Of a stretch of DNA of 64,000 bases, positions 1 to 8,336 are shown piece after piece. Below the pieces are notes generated by a model that ran no database searches, was not told the DNA's origin, and saw only the letters and a program-made list of their open reading frames with translations. Where the stretch lies: the NCBI RefSeq assembly GCF_900166985.1, contig NZ_FUZK01000001.1:665288-729287 (forward strand). The letters are read 5' to 3'. Made by a program: the position numbers and the translations under genes. Source of the stretch: Acholeplasma oculi. Its GTDB lineage: Bacteria; Bacillota_I; Bacilli_A; Acholeplasmatales; Acholeplasmataceae. Numbering within the stretch: position 1 is the first letter of the stretch; each line of letters opens with the position of its first letter.

Positions 1-51
1 GGCCATACTAAGTGCTTCTTTATTTTTAAGCATATTTAGCATTACACTCAT
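1..51 (-). CDS. Partial gene at left edge, N-terminus only
   Basis: Seventeen in-frame codons run off the left edge, reading MSVMLNMLKNKEALSMA from an ATG at 51. A GAGGTG Shine-Dalgarno lies about 10 nt upstream, and an extended -10 promoter sits at 90-98. These make a real gene start likely. The visible residues look like an amphipathic first helix and do not identify a family. It is transcribed in the same direction as the glcD operon but has its own promoter. Confidence 0.55.
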   Translation of the reverse strand, partial: MSVMLNMLKNKEALSMA

Positions 52-89
52 TGACTTCACACACCTCATCACTTATCTATTTCTTCTAT

Positions 90-98
90 ATTATATCA
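90..98 (-). promoter_or_regulatory. Extended -10 promoter (TGATATAAT)
   Basis: The minus strand reads TGATATAAT here, a perfect TATAAT with the TGn extension, about 40 nt upstream of the ATG at 51. No good -35 hexamer is seen 16-18 nt further upstream. Confidence 0.5.
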
Positions 99-148
99 TG
101 AGTGTAAACGGTTTTATTTTTAATAGGCTTTTTGTTTGGTATATTATG

Positions 149-1546
149 TTAAACAATCTTTTTAGGATTTAAAATCATCTTAGGATCGAATACTTTCTTA
201 ATACCTTGCATTAAGAGCATTTGTTCATCACCTAGTAATTTTTGCATATACATCTTCTTTGCAATACCAATACCATGTTCACCTGAAACTAGACCACCTA
301 GTTCAAATGCTTTTTGGTATAACATCTCAAAACCTTTTGTTACACGTTCATGCCAAACTTCATCTGATGCGTTATCTTTACATAAGTAAATATGTAGATT
401 ACCATCACCAATATGTCCAAAGTAAGGAATTCTTACATTGAGTTTTAAAGATACTTCACGTACATAGGATAAAAAACCACTAATCTCTGAACGTGGTAAG
501 ACCACATCGCATTCATCTACAAAATCACTTGATGCTTTAATCGCTTCTAAGAATCCACCACGAATATTCCAAACATTACTACGTTTACTACTTGGATCTA
601 TAATGAATGCATCTAGTGCTCCATATTGATTTAAAACTAACTTTTTAACATGTTCTAAATCCTTATCTAATGACTCTTCATCATTAGAATCATAACTCAG
701 TAATAAATACGCATTGAAACTTCCATTTTCAATTGTTGTTCCAAAGAATGCCTCATTATATTCTAGTGATTGTTTTTCAAAGAATTCAACTGCTGTTGGT
801 AGAACATAGTCTTTAATTAATCGAGGTGATGCTTGAATCGCATCTTCTCGATTAGCAAAAGCTACTAACATACTTTTGGTAAATTTAGGTTTTGGAATCA
901 GTTTTAATGTAGCAGATACGATAATACCTAATGTTCCTTCACTACCGATTATTAAATCTTTTAGACCATAACCTGTAGAGTTTTTAACAACCTTACTACC
1001 AAATCTTAAGAGTTCACCCTTAGGTGTTACAACTTCAAGTGCACGAACCCATTCTCTTGTAGTACCATATTTGATTGCTCTCATACCACCTGCATTCGTA
1101 GAAATATTTCCACCAATTGATGCTCTTTTTTCACCTGGGTCTGGTGCGTAGAATAATCCTTCTTTTTCTACACATTCATAAATTTCAAATAATTTAACGC
1201 CCGGTTCTACAGTGAGTGTGAGATTAATTTTATCTAATTCAATTATTTGATTCATCAGTGACATATCTAAAAGAATACCACCCATTACAGCAACAGAACC
1301 ACCTACTAAACCAGTTCCTGCGCCTCGAACTGTAACAGGGATATTTTCTTGATATGCATACTTCATAATTTTAGATACTTCGTGTTTATCTTTGACTTGA
1401 ATATGTGCTTCCGGATAAGAGACTGCAGTACCTAATTGATCATGGCTATACTTTTCATCAATTTGATCCTTAATAAATATACGTTCTTTACCTACAATAG
1501 AGGTTAACGCTAAGAAATCATTTGAATCCATTTTTTTATAATTCAT
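149..1546 (-). CDS. glcD: FAD-binding oxidase, GlcD / D-lactate dehydrogenase family
   Basis: Cytosolic or membrane-associated flavoprotein that probably oxidises a 2-hydroxy acid such as glycolate or D-lactate to the 2-oxo acid. The N-terminal FAD_binding_4 (PCMH) fold is visible as the motif RGAGTGLVGGSVAVMGGILL near residues 75-95, followed by GGNISTNAGGMRA around 145. The C-terminal FAD-oxidase domain ends with GEHGIGIAKK near 425, typical of GlcD and D-lactate dehydrogenases. At 465 aa it is family-typical. The start is supported by a GAGG Shine-Dalgarno overlapping the stop of the upstream gene, 7 nt away. It is the last gene of a three-gene unit with a glycosidase and a lipoprotein. 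The substrate cannot be told from the sequence, and no glcE/glcF partner is nearby. Confidence 0.88.
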   Translation of the reverse strand: MNYKKMDSNDFLALTSIVGKERIFIKDQIDEKYSHDQLGTAVSYPEAHIQVKDKHEVSKIMKYAYQENIPVTVRGAGTGLVGGSVAVMGGILLDMSLMNQIIELDKINLTLTVEPGVKLFEIYECVEKEGLFYAPDPGEKRASIGGNISTNAGGMRAIKYGTTREWVRALEVVTPKGELLRFGSKVVKNSTGYGLKDLIIGSEGTLGIIVSATLKLIPKPKFTKSMLVAFANREDAIQASPRLIKDYVLPTAVEFFEKQSLEYNEAFFGTTIENGSFNAYLLLSYDSNDEESLDKDLEHVKKLVLNQYGALDAFIIDPSSKRSNVWNIRGGFLEAIKASSDFVDECDVVLPRSEISGFLSYVREVSLKLNVRIPYFGHIGDGNLHIYLCKDNASDEVWHERVTKGFEMLYQKAFELGGLVSGEHGIGIAKKMYMQKLLGDEQMLLMQGIKKVFDPKMILNPKKIV

Positions 1547-1553
1547 AAAAACC

Positions 1554-3119
1554 TCAACTTCCGCTTGCCATTTGACGCATTAAATCTAATATTCTTTGAA
1601 CATCAGCTTTATGTACATTATAAGTATATGTTTCACTATATGCGGATGTGCTATATGTTTCATTTCCTTTAACTCTAACTTCAATTTCATATTGACCTGG
1701 TGCAAGCAATAATGGTAGTGTTTCTTTTGTAAGATACATTTCTTTTCCATTTATTTTTAAAGTATAATGTTTATTTTCATCATTACCAAGGAAATGGAAT
1801 ATTCCTGATTCATCCATATATAAACCAGTTGGTGCATCATATGGAGTTCTTGTATCAGGATAAGGAATTTGAACAAATACTGGTTCTAAATCACCTTTTG
1901 CAAAAATTAACCCATTTGAAACAGAACGAATTCTTCCATCAGATAATGTGTTTAATACATCATATTCTCCAGATTCTTCATTTCTTAAGACCATGGTTGA
2001 TGAACCACCACCGTCTAAGTTGAATGCTACCACTGCACCATGCATTTTCATAAGTTCTCCAAGTTCACTATACTTAACGCCATTTTTACCTGCTAAAATA
2101 TCTCTTCCATCAACTACAAGGAAGAATATTGTACCATCAGATTTTTGACCGATAGCAGTTCTTGGATGTCTAAAATGTGCCATGTTTGTAGATGGTAAAC
2201 TCTCAAATTGATCATGAAGTACGTTTCCATTTTGGACTAACATTTGTCCTGCTCCCATAGAAAATCTTGCATTTTCAAAACCATTGCCCAATAATTCTTG
2301 CACTAAAATAGTATCCTTATCGGTAATTAAATTTTCGTCCTGGAACATTTTACCAACTAATACAAAATAACGTTCAGAAACTGTAACGGGTTCTGTGGTT
2401 CTAGATTCCATTACACCTTTTGAATAGTTTCTATTATCATTGGCATCTTTTTTAATATCTGATGCTTTAACAACCACTTTATGATATCCATCAGGAATTT
2501 CACTAACAACGTTATCATGATAGATAGAAACTTCTAAATCATTTTGAGGAAGTGCATTGATACGGTTCACTTTAATTCTCATTTTAAGTTCACGGTATTC
2601 ATTTAAGATATTAATATGTTGTCCTAAGTATGAAGGTGTTCCATAAATCATATCTCCATCATCTGTAAATCCAACTGCTGTACGAGAACTACCTGTTGAA
2701 CCTCTGAGTATAACTTCAAAATTGACGATATGTGTTTGATTTGCACGACCAGTATTATTAATATCATAGAAATCACCATTCACACCACCAACAAAATCTA
2801 GGTGAGGAAATCTTTGTTTAGCTGTATCTATTTGAACTAAAAGATTAGACATACCCCATGCGAATGGTTGATAATTATCAACAGTAACGATGTTGTAGTC
2901 TGTAGTCTGTGTATTTACACCTAAATAATTATAATGCTGACTCTTTGTTTCTCCATTGTATGTTAATTGACCCTTAACAGCGATATGCTCTATACCTTCT
3001 ACAAATCGACGTTCTCTAGTCTCATTTACAAATCTAAAATCACTTGCACCATGTGCATTTGGCGTTGCAAGTAAAACAAACATCATTGCTAAAAAGAGTG
3101 TAATCATTAATTTTTTCAT
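1554..3119 (-). CDS. Secreted phosphodiester glycosidase (NAGPA domain) protein
   Basis: Exported protein of 521 aa with a cleavable-looking signal peptide (MKKLMITLFLAMMFVLLAT, cleavage near the AHGA at 22-25). The central to C-terminal half (about residues 90-405) has the hallmarks of the phosphodiester glycosidase / NAGPA family: GGVNGDFYD, the RTAVG turn, then VVDGRD, the catalytic-type segment FNLDGGGSSTMV near 370, and a closing SNGLIFAKG. About 110 further residues look like a beta-sandwich. The family removes sugars attached through phosphodiesters; the target here is unknown and cannot be cell-wall teichoic acid if the organism is wall-less. Strong AGGAGG Shine-Dalgarno. It ends in TGA and is followed 7 nt later by glcD. 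Confidence 0.85.
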   Translation of the reverse strand: MKKLMITLFLAMMFVLLATPNAHGASDFRFVNETRERRFVEGIEHIAVKGQLTYNGETKSQHYNYLGVNTQTTDYNIVTVDNYQPFAWGMSNLLVQIDTAKQRFPHLDFVGGVNGDFYDINNTGRANQTHIVNFEVILRGSTGSSRTAVGFTDDGDMIYGTPSYLGQHINILNEYRELKMRIKVNRINALPQNDLEVSIYHDNVVSEIPDGYHKVVVKASDIKKDANDNRNYSKGVMESRTTEPVTVSERYFVLVGKMFQDENLITDKDTILVQELLGNGFENARFSMGAGQMLVQNGNVLHDQFESLPSTNMAHFRHPRTAIGQKSDGTIFFLVVDGRDILAGKNGVKYSELGELMKMHGAVVAFNLDGGGSSTMVLRNEESGEYDVLNTLSDGRIRSVSNGLIFAKGDLEPVFVQIPYPDTRTPYDAPTGLYMDESGIFHFLGNDENKHYTLKINGKEMYLTKETLPLLLAPGQYEIEVRVKGNETYSTSAYSETYTYNVHKADVQRILDLMRQMASGS

Positions 3120-3130
3120 GTTTATTCCTC

Positions 3131-3748
3131 CTATACAGGTAAGACAAGATTCACTTGTCCTACTTCCTTAATAGTAAGCGTCACTAGATAAATAACTTCT
3201 CCAACATGTATATCAAATACGATTCTATCTAAATTTGCTTCATTAAAATAAACTGCTAAATTATTGATATCTGTTATACCATCGCCTAAGGCTATAAATG
3301 AATCTAAATTTTCATATTGATTTTGTTTTAAAACAAACTGATCTACATTAATTTTTGAGAACATGTCAAACTCAAATCCATAGAATAGTAATCCACTTTG
3401 GTTAAAATTCATGTTTTTAACTTCAAAGGTATCACCTTTTTTCTCGTATAGTTTTGCTTGTTCTGCTGATATATCATAATATGCTTCATATGATCCGTCG
3501 ACATATTGAATCGTTGTACCATCAAAATACATCATGACAATCGTATCATCTAAATCTTGATGATCTGTAATTTTGATTTCTAGTTCAAAATTATTATCTT
3601 CAAGAAAACTCATTCTTTCATTAAATGAAACCTCATCTGGATTTTCTTCGATGGGTTCTTCTATAGGTTCTTCTTCTACAGGAGCCGGTGTACAAGCAGC
3701 CATAAATAACAACATGACAACCATCATACTCATTAAAATTTTCTTCAT
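3131..3748 (-). CDS. Putative lipoprotein of unknown function
   Basis: A 205 aa protein beginning with a lysine-containing hydrophobic segment and a clear lipobox LFMAAC (Cys at about 19), so it should be lipid-anchored on the outer face of the membrane. The cysteine is followed by a Pro/Glu-rich acidic linker (about residues 20-40), then a beta-rich domain. The later part (about 110-205) is not recognised; it could be a YceI- or LolA-like ligand-binding fold, but no motif decides this. The start follows an AAGGAAAG Shine-Dalgarno. It lies 11 nt upstream of the phosphodiester glycosidase gene, so both are probably cotranscribed and act at the cell surface. Confidence 0.75.
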   Translation of the reverse strand: MKKILMSMMVVMLLFMAACTPAPVEEEPIEEPIEENPDEVSFNERMSFLEDNNFELEIKITDHQDLDDTIVMMYFDGTTIQYVDGSYEAYYDISAEQAKLYEKKGDTFEVKNMNFNQSGLLFYGFEFDMFSKINVDQFVLKQNQYENLDSFIALGDGITDINNLAVYFNEANLDRIVFDIHVGEVIYLVTLTIKEVGQVNLVLPV

Positions 3749-3903
3749 TTTCTCTTTCCTTTCTTTCTAAAAAAGTAATAAAAACGCTTTCTTATGTCTA
3801 TTTTAATATACATGAATATGAAAAAAATTTTTAATATGTGATTAAACTATGTTATCAACTTATTTTATGCTATATTTTTGCTCAATTTTCTTTTTATAAA
3901 TAT

Positions 3904-3942
3904 AAAAAAGACATTCTATTTAATCCATAAAATGTCTTTTTA
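3904..3942 (-). terminator. Intrinsic terminator after the 187 aa membrane-protein gene
   Basis: AAAAGACATT pairs with AATGTCTTTT around a 14-15 nt loop, with T runs on both sides, so it could also work in the other direction. It lies just past the stop at 3966 of the minus-strand gene. Confidence 0.7.
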
Positions 3943-3965
3943 ATAATCTTATTAATGTTGAAATG

Positions 3966-4529
3966 TTATTTTTTCAAACGTGTTTTATATACTTGATATG
4001 ACGCTATAGTTACGGCAACAAAAGAACACATTACACTCAGATATCCACCTATATATAAATTTAATTCATTTATAGAAATCGGATTTAAAGTGGTTCCTTC
4101 TGGGATGTTTGGTTGATAGTTGATCCAATATATGCTAGTTAGAGTAAGTACCAGTATCATGATTAAAGTTACTAAGATTAAATGAGCGTCATATTTTATA
4201 TGAAAATCAAAAATATTTAGTATGTTAATGATTATGGATAAGCAGATTAAAATTGGAATCAAGCTTAACATCCATGAAAAGCCCATACCTGTCCTTAATA
4301 ATTCGTCTCCAGGATTGGGTTCCCAACTACCAGCACCTGGCATAACAAATCCAAATATCATCTCCCAGCCAGTATACTCATGTTTACCAGGTCCACCTGG
4401 TGATTGAGATAACACTGGTAAAAGTAAAAATGAGAGTAATGCTAGAATTGAAAATAATATCATAAAAAGATGATATTTATGGTTATCAAAAAACATACCC
4501 ATTTGGTTTATGAATCCCTTTGTTTTCAT
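3966..4529 (-). CDS. Four-helix membrane protein of unknown function
   Basis: A 187 aa integral membrane protein with four hydrophobic helices, at about residues 19-39, 88-105, 115-137 and 158-180. The first extracytoplasmic loop (about 40-85) is Gly/Pro-rich (LSQSPGGPGKHEYTGW and PGAGSWEPNPGDELL). No known family is recognised. The start is supported by an AAGGGGA Shine-Dalgarno about 11 nt upstream, and a TATAAT box at 4571-4576 suggests its own promoter. It stands as a single-gene unit bounded by a terminator at 3904-3942. Confidence 0.65.
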   Translation of the reverse strand: MKTKGFINQMGMFFDNHKYHLFMILFSILALLSFLLLPVLSQSPGGPGKHEYTGWEMIFGFVMPGAGSWEPNPGDELLRTGMGFSWMLSLIPILICLSIIINILNIFDFHIKYDAHLILVTLIMILVLTLTSIYWINYQPNIPEGTTLNPISINELNLYIGGYLSVMCSFVAVTIASYQVYKTRLKK

Positions 4530-4751
4530 AAAATAAAAAGTCCCCTTATCTTTATCTTGAATATACTTCTATTATACCTTCAATCTAATATTTGGACACA
4601 ACTATATCTCAAAAATAGTGTTTCTATTCACCTTAACTGAATTGGTAATTTATAATCTAAATAAAGTGAACTACTGTGAAAATATCAAGTCAGGAAAAAT
4701 CTAGTAAATCCGAGTAATGGCAGGTAAACAATGGAAAACCATGACCAAATT

Positions 4752-5020
4752 TTAATTGATAAATCTAGGTGGGTATGTTGCCGTACAAAAATTATAGTTA
4801 CTACTCACAACATTCATACAATACTTCTTTTCTACTTGGTAAATCTTATTAGTCACTGACAAACCTGTTGATTCTTCAAACAAATCCAAAAACTGTTCCT
4901 GATCTAAATGACCATGAAATAGTGGTGTTTTCGATCCTAAAAAAATAGTTTGGGAAACGTTAATGTAAAAACAGACACTAAATTCTTCTTTTAATTCTTA
5001 ATTAATTCAAAAGTTTTCAT
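4752..5020 (-). pseudogene. Small frameshifted gene remnant
   Basis: An ATG at 5020 has GAGGCG about 9 nt upstream and opens MKTFELIKN before a TAA. Reading in the -1 frame from that point gives ELKEEFSVCFYINVSQTIFL and continues without a stop for about 80 codons to a TAA at 4752, with the ending TYPPRFIN. Removing one frameshift yields a smooth product of about 88 aa with balanced codon use, so this looks like a small gene broken by a one-base indel or misread at one base. No family is recognised. It lies downstream of the 146 aa gene on the same strand. The remaining noncoding bases of 4530-5073 show only the TATAAT box at 4571-4576 and no other gene. Confidence 0.45.
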
Positions 5021-5073
5021 TATACTTTCGCCTCGTATATTTTTTATAATTCTTTAATCATCAATAAAACTAA

Positions 5074-5514
5074 TCAACCTATACTGAAACCTGATTTTTT
5101 AAATTGGAATTCTTTCAAATCAAATTCACTATTTGGTACTACACTTGGATTTCCTACGGAGTCTGCATGCATTGTTACAACCAGAATCTTAGTTTTGTCA
5201 TCATATTGAACTTTATATCTATATAGTCCGCTCACTTGACTTGAATATCCATCTTCTTCTAAAAGCTCAATTTCAAAGTAAATGACTCCATCAATATTTT
5301 TGATTCTATAAGTAAGATATCTATGTTCCGCCTCTTTATTTTTAATACTCCACCCACTTTCAAATCCATCCTTTATCATACTTCCACCTTCATCCAACCT
5401 AAAATATATACCATGAGGTATACCTTCTGTAGTTCTATTTGATAATACGATAAAGCTAATAACTAGCAAAAGTATTGCTGTAATTATTGTGATACTGTAA
5501 ACTTTTTTTCTCAT
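5074..5514 (-). CDS. Small membrane-anchored protein of unknown function
   Basis: A 146 aa protein with a short basic N-terminus (MRKK) and one hydrophobic segment at about residues 7-26, an uncleaved signal anchor or signal peptide without a lipobox. About 115 polar, probably beta-rich residues follow on the outer face. No recognised domain. The start has an AGGAGA Shine-Dalgarno 8-9 nt upstream. It sits between two frameshifted remnants of similar size and orientation (4752-5020 and 5657-5805), the second of which also begins with a signal anchor. This suggests a decaying set of small surface-protein genes. Confidence 0.6.
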   Translation of the reverse strand: MRKKVYSITIITAILLLVISFIVLSNRTTEGIPHGIYFRLDEGGSMIKDGFESGWSIKNKEAEHRYLTYRIKNIDGVIYFEIELLEEDGYSSQVSGLYRYKVQYDDKTKILVVTMHADSVGNPSVVPNSEFDLKEFQFKKSGFSIG

Positions 5515-5656
5515 GAGTGGTATCTCCTAATATATCTAATTGTAATAGTATTTTTAATGATTACCAGTTAATTTAACTGAATTTTAGCATACTATTCAAA
5601 CGTAATCCAGTGATTCTATAATTTATAATTTTATTATTGTAATTACTATGCCATTT

Positions 5657-5805
5657 TTAATCTCTTTGCTTGAATTGGACAACAATACCTGTATATTCTT
5701 TTAAATTTGATGGATTTTCAAAAGCTGTAATAAATAATACTGCTACAATTAATAAAAATACAGTTGATGCTGAAATGATAATATTGTATTTCTAAGTTTA
5801 TACAT
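5657..5805 (-). pseudogene. Frameshifted and truncated signal-anchor gene remnant
   Basis: An ATG at 5805 follows an AAGGTGG Shine-Dalgarno and opens MYKLRNTILS, then loses frame. In the neighbouring frame the sequence continues as IIISASTVFLLIVAVLFI, a classic membrane helix, then TAFENPSNLKEYTGIVV and a stop at 5657. One indel near 5790 restores a protein of about 48 residues with a signal anchor and the start of an outer domain, so the C-terminus is probably also lost. A promoter-like element remains upstream (5923-5952). The flanking 5515-5656 and 5806-6070 stretches show no other coding signal. Confidence 0.45.
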
Positions 5806-5922
5806 GATTTTTTGACCACCTTATATAGATATGTTTTTTGTTTATAACAAATATATTACAATACTTGAATTTTATTCTTGATATTCACAGAAATGGCTCT
5901 GATTAATATATGTAGAAAATCC

Positions 5923-5952
5923 ACAATACTATAATAATTCATTAGATGTCAA
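5923..5952 (-). promoter_or_regulatory. Consensus -35 promoter ahead of the 5657-5805 remnant
   Basis: TTGACA (minus strand, 5947-5952) is followed after 18 nt by TATTGT (5923-5928). It lies about 120 nt upstream of the remnant start codon. The perfect -35 is rare in this window. Confidence 0.4.
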
Positions 5953-6071
5953 GTATTAGTTTTAGTAGATTTCGAAGTTCGGTAGCTTATTCAGTACCCA
6001 TTTTAATATGGAGTTTATATGATTTTGAGATTCAATCGCCTACTCAGCATTCTATAAAAATGATTACAAAA

Positions 6072-6110
6072 AGATAAAAGAGAGACAGTAATCAGTCTCT
6101 CTTATCGTTT
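6072..6110 (-). terminator. Intrinsic terminator after tRNA-Leu
   Basis: AAGAGAGAC pairs with GTCTCTCTT around an 8 nt loop, followed on the minus strand by TTATCTTTTT. It lies about 60 nt beyond the tRNA 3' end. T-rich sequence on the other side makes it possibly bidirectional. Confidence 0.7.
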
Positions 6111-6171
6111 TTATCACTCTATAGATGGATTTATTAAGACATTATTATAGCGTAGTCAAACAACATAACTA

Positions 6172-6257
6172 TGGTGCTCGGGAAGGGATTTGAACCCTCA
6201 CAGGATTTCTCCCACTACCACCTCAAGGTAGCGTGTATACCGTTTCACCACCCGAGC
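6172..6257 (-). tRNA. tRNA-Leu (anticodon GAG)
   Basis: The minus strand folds as a class II tRNA of 86 nt. The acceptor stem is GCTCGGG with CCCGAGC, followed by discriminator A and an encoded CCA. The anticodon stem is CTACC/GGTAG with loop TTGAGGT, giving anticodon GAG (codons CUC/CUU). A long variable arm (TGGGAGAAATCCTG region) and a T-loop GGTTCAAATCC are present. It stands alone, with a terminator at 6072-6110. Confidence 0.95.
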
Positions 6258-6341
6258 TCGATAAACATGATAACACTTAAATGTGTAAAAATCAATATTA
6301 AACATAAATAATGGTGCTCTTACGAGCACCAAATTTATTTA

Positions 6342-8030
6342 TTATTCAACGGCGATAATATATGAGTAAACGTCCTGTTTACCTTCTATCGTTTCAACTT
6401 CACAATCTTCATTGATCGATGCAACAAATTCAATAACTTCATCAACTTCTTCTTGTTCTACGCCATTACCTACAAAGATGGTAATGATTTCAGATTCCTC
6501 ATTAACAAGTGATCTTAACAATTCAGAAACAGTAGTTAGACGTTCTTTAGATGAAACAATAATTTTAGATTTAGAGATACCAATATAATCTCCATTCTTA
6601 ACTTGAACACCGTGCATTTCTGTATCACGAACAGCGTAAGTTACTTCACCGGATTTCATATTAGTTACGACATCATGCATTGTTTCAGTATTTTCTTCCA
6701 ATGTAATTGTTGGGTCAAATGAAATTAATGCAGTATATCCTTGAGCAACTGTTTTAGTTCTTAAAACGGATACATTAGAGCCTTCTGAAAGCTTTGATGC
6801 TTGTTCAGCTGTTAATATAATATTAGAATTGTTCGGTAATATAATAACATTGTCAGCATTAACTTCTTCAATCGCCTTAATAAAGTCTTCTGTTGGTGGA
6901 TTCATTGTTTGTCCACCATCTACAATATAATCAACACCTAATTCAATAAATGCTTGTTTAATGCCTTCACCTTGTGCTACAGCAATAATACCGTATTTTG
7001 AACGCGGTTTTTTAACGACTTTAGAATGTGGTTCTTTATGCTCATGTTGATGATCACTATGGTCTTGTCCAGTGATATTTTCATGTTGTTGACGCATGTT
7101 TTCAATTTTTACAGTTTTAATTTCACCAAATTTTTGTGCAAGTGTTAAAGCAACCCCTGGTTGGTTTGTATGTACATGCACCTTTAATAAATCTTCATCT
7201 GTAACAACAACTAATGAATCACCCATTTGTTCAAGTGGTTCTCTAATTGTATTTTGATCAAAATTTTCCCAATCAAATAATTCAACAATAAACTCTGTGC
7301 AATATCCGAATTTAATATCAATTTCACCTAAATTATGAGCACCTACATAAGCCTCATCACCTTTAGATCTTAATGCACCTGATTGTAGTTCTTGCTCAGA
7401 AAGTATTTGACCTTCAAGTGCCATTAACATACCTTCAATGATTTTAATGAATCCAGCACCACCAGAATCCACAACACCTGCTTCTTTTAAAACAGGTAAT
7501 AATTCAGGCGTCTTAATTAAAGTTTCTTTAGCTTGATTTAGATAAACCTTTAATACATCCTCAATAGATGTCAAATTCTTTTGTTCTTTTAGAACACGTT
7601 CAGCAGACTCTCTGACAACCGTTAAAATTGTTCCTTCAACAGGATCCATAACTGCACGGTATGCCATCTGATATCCACCCACTAATGCTTGGATAAATTC
7701 CTTAATCGTAACTGAACCATTATTAATTTTAGATATTTCTGAGTAAACACCACGGAAGAACTGAGATAAAATAACCCCTGAGTTTCCACGAGCTCCCATT
7801 AATAATCCTCTAGATAATATTTTTGAAACATCGACGATTGAACTTGACTGATTAGCAGTAACTTCTTTAACACCTGCCATCATTGTCATTTGCATATTTG
7901 TTCCCGTGTCACCATCTGGTACCGGAAACACATTAAGGTGGTCCACTTCTTTATGATTGTTCTTTAAGTGAATCGCACCATTGGTAACCATTTTTTTAAA
8001 CAGTTCACCACTGATCTTCTTGTTTGACAT
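6342..8030 (-). CDS. fakA: Fatty acid kinase subunit A (DhaL/DegV-type, YloV family)
   Basis: ATP-dependent kinase subunit that phosphorylates fatty acids held by a FakB partner (not in this window), feeding acyl-phosphate to phospholipid synthesis through the PlsX/PlsY route. The N-terminal DhaL domain (about residues 5-200) has the Mg/ATP motif HLNVFPVPDGDTGTNMQM and GARGNSGVILSQFFRG. A middle domain and a C-terminal FakB-interacting YloV domain follow. Near residue 330 a linker is unusually His-rich (GQDHSDHQHEHKEPHSK). I chose the ATG at 8030 (MSNKKISG) because CGGAGGAA lies 6-7 nt upstream; a more upstream ATG at 8048 lacks a Shine-Dalgarno. rpmB lies divergently upstream, as in the ylo region of Bacilli, but no Asp23/YloU gene is present. 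Confidence 0.92.
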   Translation of the reverse strand: MSNKKISGELFKKMVTNGAIHLKNNHKEVDHLNVFPVPDGDTGTNMQMTMMAGVKEVTANQSSSIVDVSKILSRGLLMGARGNSGVILSQFFRGVYSEISKINNGSVTIKEFIQALVGGYQMAYRAVMDPVEGTILTVVRESAERVLKEQKNLTSIEDVLKVYLNQAKETLIKTPELLPVLKEAGVVDSGGAGFIKIIEGMLMALEGQILSEQELQSGALRSKGDEAYVGAHNLGEIDIKFGYCTEFIVELFDWENFDQNTIREPLEQMGDSLVVVTDEDLLKVHVHTNQPGVALTLAQKFGEIKTVKIENMRQQHENITGQDHSDHQHEHKEPHSKVVKKPRSKYGIIAVAQGEGIKQAFIELGVDYIVDGGQTMNPPTEDFIKAIEEVNADNVIILPNNSNIILTAEQASKLSEGSNVSVLRTKTVAQGYTALISFDPTITLEENTETMHDVVTNMKSGEVTYAVRDTEMHGVQVKNGDYIGISKSKIIVSSKERLTTVSELLRSLVNEESEIITIFVGNGVEQEEVDEVIEFVASINEDCEVETIEGKQDVYSYIIAVE

Positions 8031-8137
8031 AACTTTCCTCCGATTCATCTAGAAGCGTAGACGAATGATTGATTAAATTTTATTTTATATTTTTGGTAGG
8101 ATACAAAACAGGGTAAAACCCATCTTGAACGTTTATT

Positions 8138-8165
8138 AGTATATCATAAATTTATTTAAATGCAA
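8138..8165 (-). promoter_or_regulatory. fakA promoter
   Basis: Minus strand TTGCAT (8160-8165), a 16 nt spacer and TATACT (8138-8143) preceded by TGA as an extended -10. A second extended -10, TGGTATAAT, lies at 8195-8203. The leader to the fakA start is about 100 nt. Apart from these and the rpmB promoter, the 8031-8336 gap holds nothing recognisable. Confidence 0.6.
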
Positions 8166-8281
8166 TATTTAATAAATCTATTATTTCTAACGATATTATA
8201 CCACAGTTTTACAAATTGCATTATTTTCAATAAAAAGACGTGAAGTTTAAAAATTAAAAGTTTTTTTACCCTCTTTTTTTA

Positions 8282-8310
8282 TTGCATTTTAAATATTATT
8301 ATGTTAAGAT
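8282..8310 (+). promoter_or_regulatory. rpmB promoter
   Basis: TTGCAT (8282-8287), 17 nt spacer, TAAGAT (8305-8310) with an upstream TGT extension, 26 nt before the rpmB ATG. Confidence 0.65.
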
Positions 8311-8336
8311 TAATAAGGCAATAAAGGAGTGATATT

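Noticed and set aside
4590-4740. TTTGGACAC and AAATCCGAGTAATGG segments that might be insertion-sequence ends
   Set aside because: No inverted partner, no transposase fragment and no target duplication were found.
5000-5020. Programmed -1 frameshift in the 4752-5020 gene
   Set aside because: No X-XXY-YYZ slippery site or downstream stem was seen, so a simple indel is preferred.
8095-8125. GGGT/ACCC inverted repeat in the fakA leader as riboswitch
   Set aside because: Only a 4 bp stem with no conserved motif around it.
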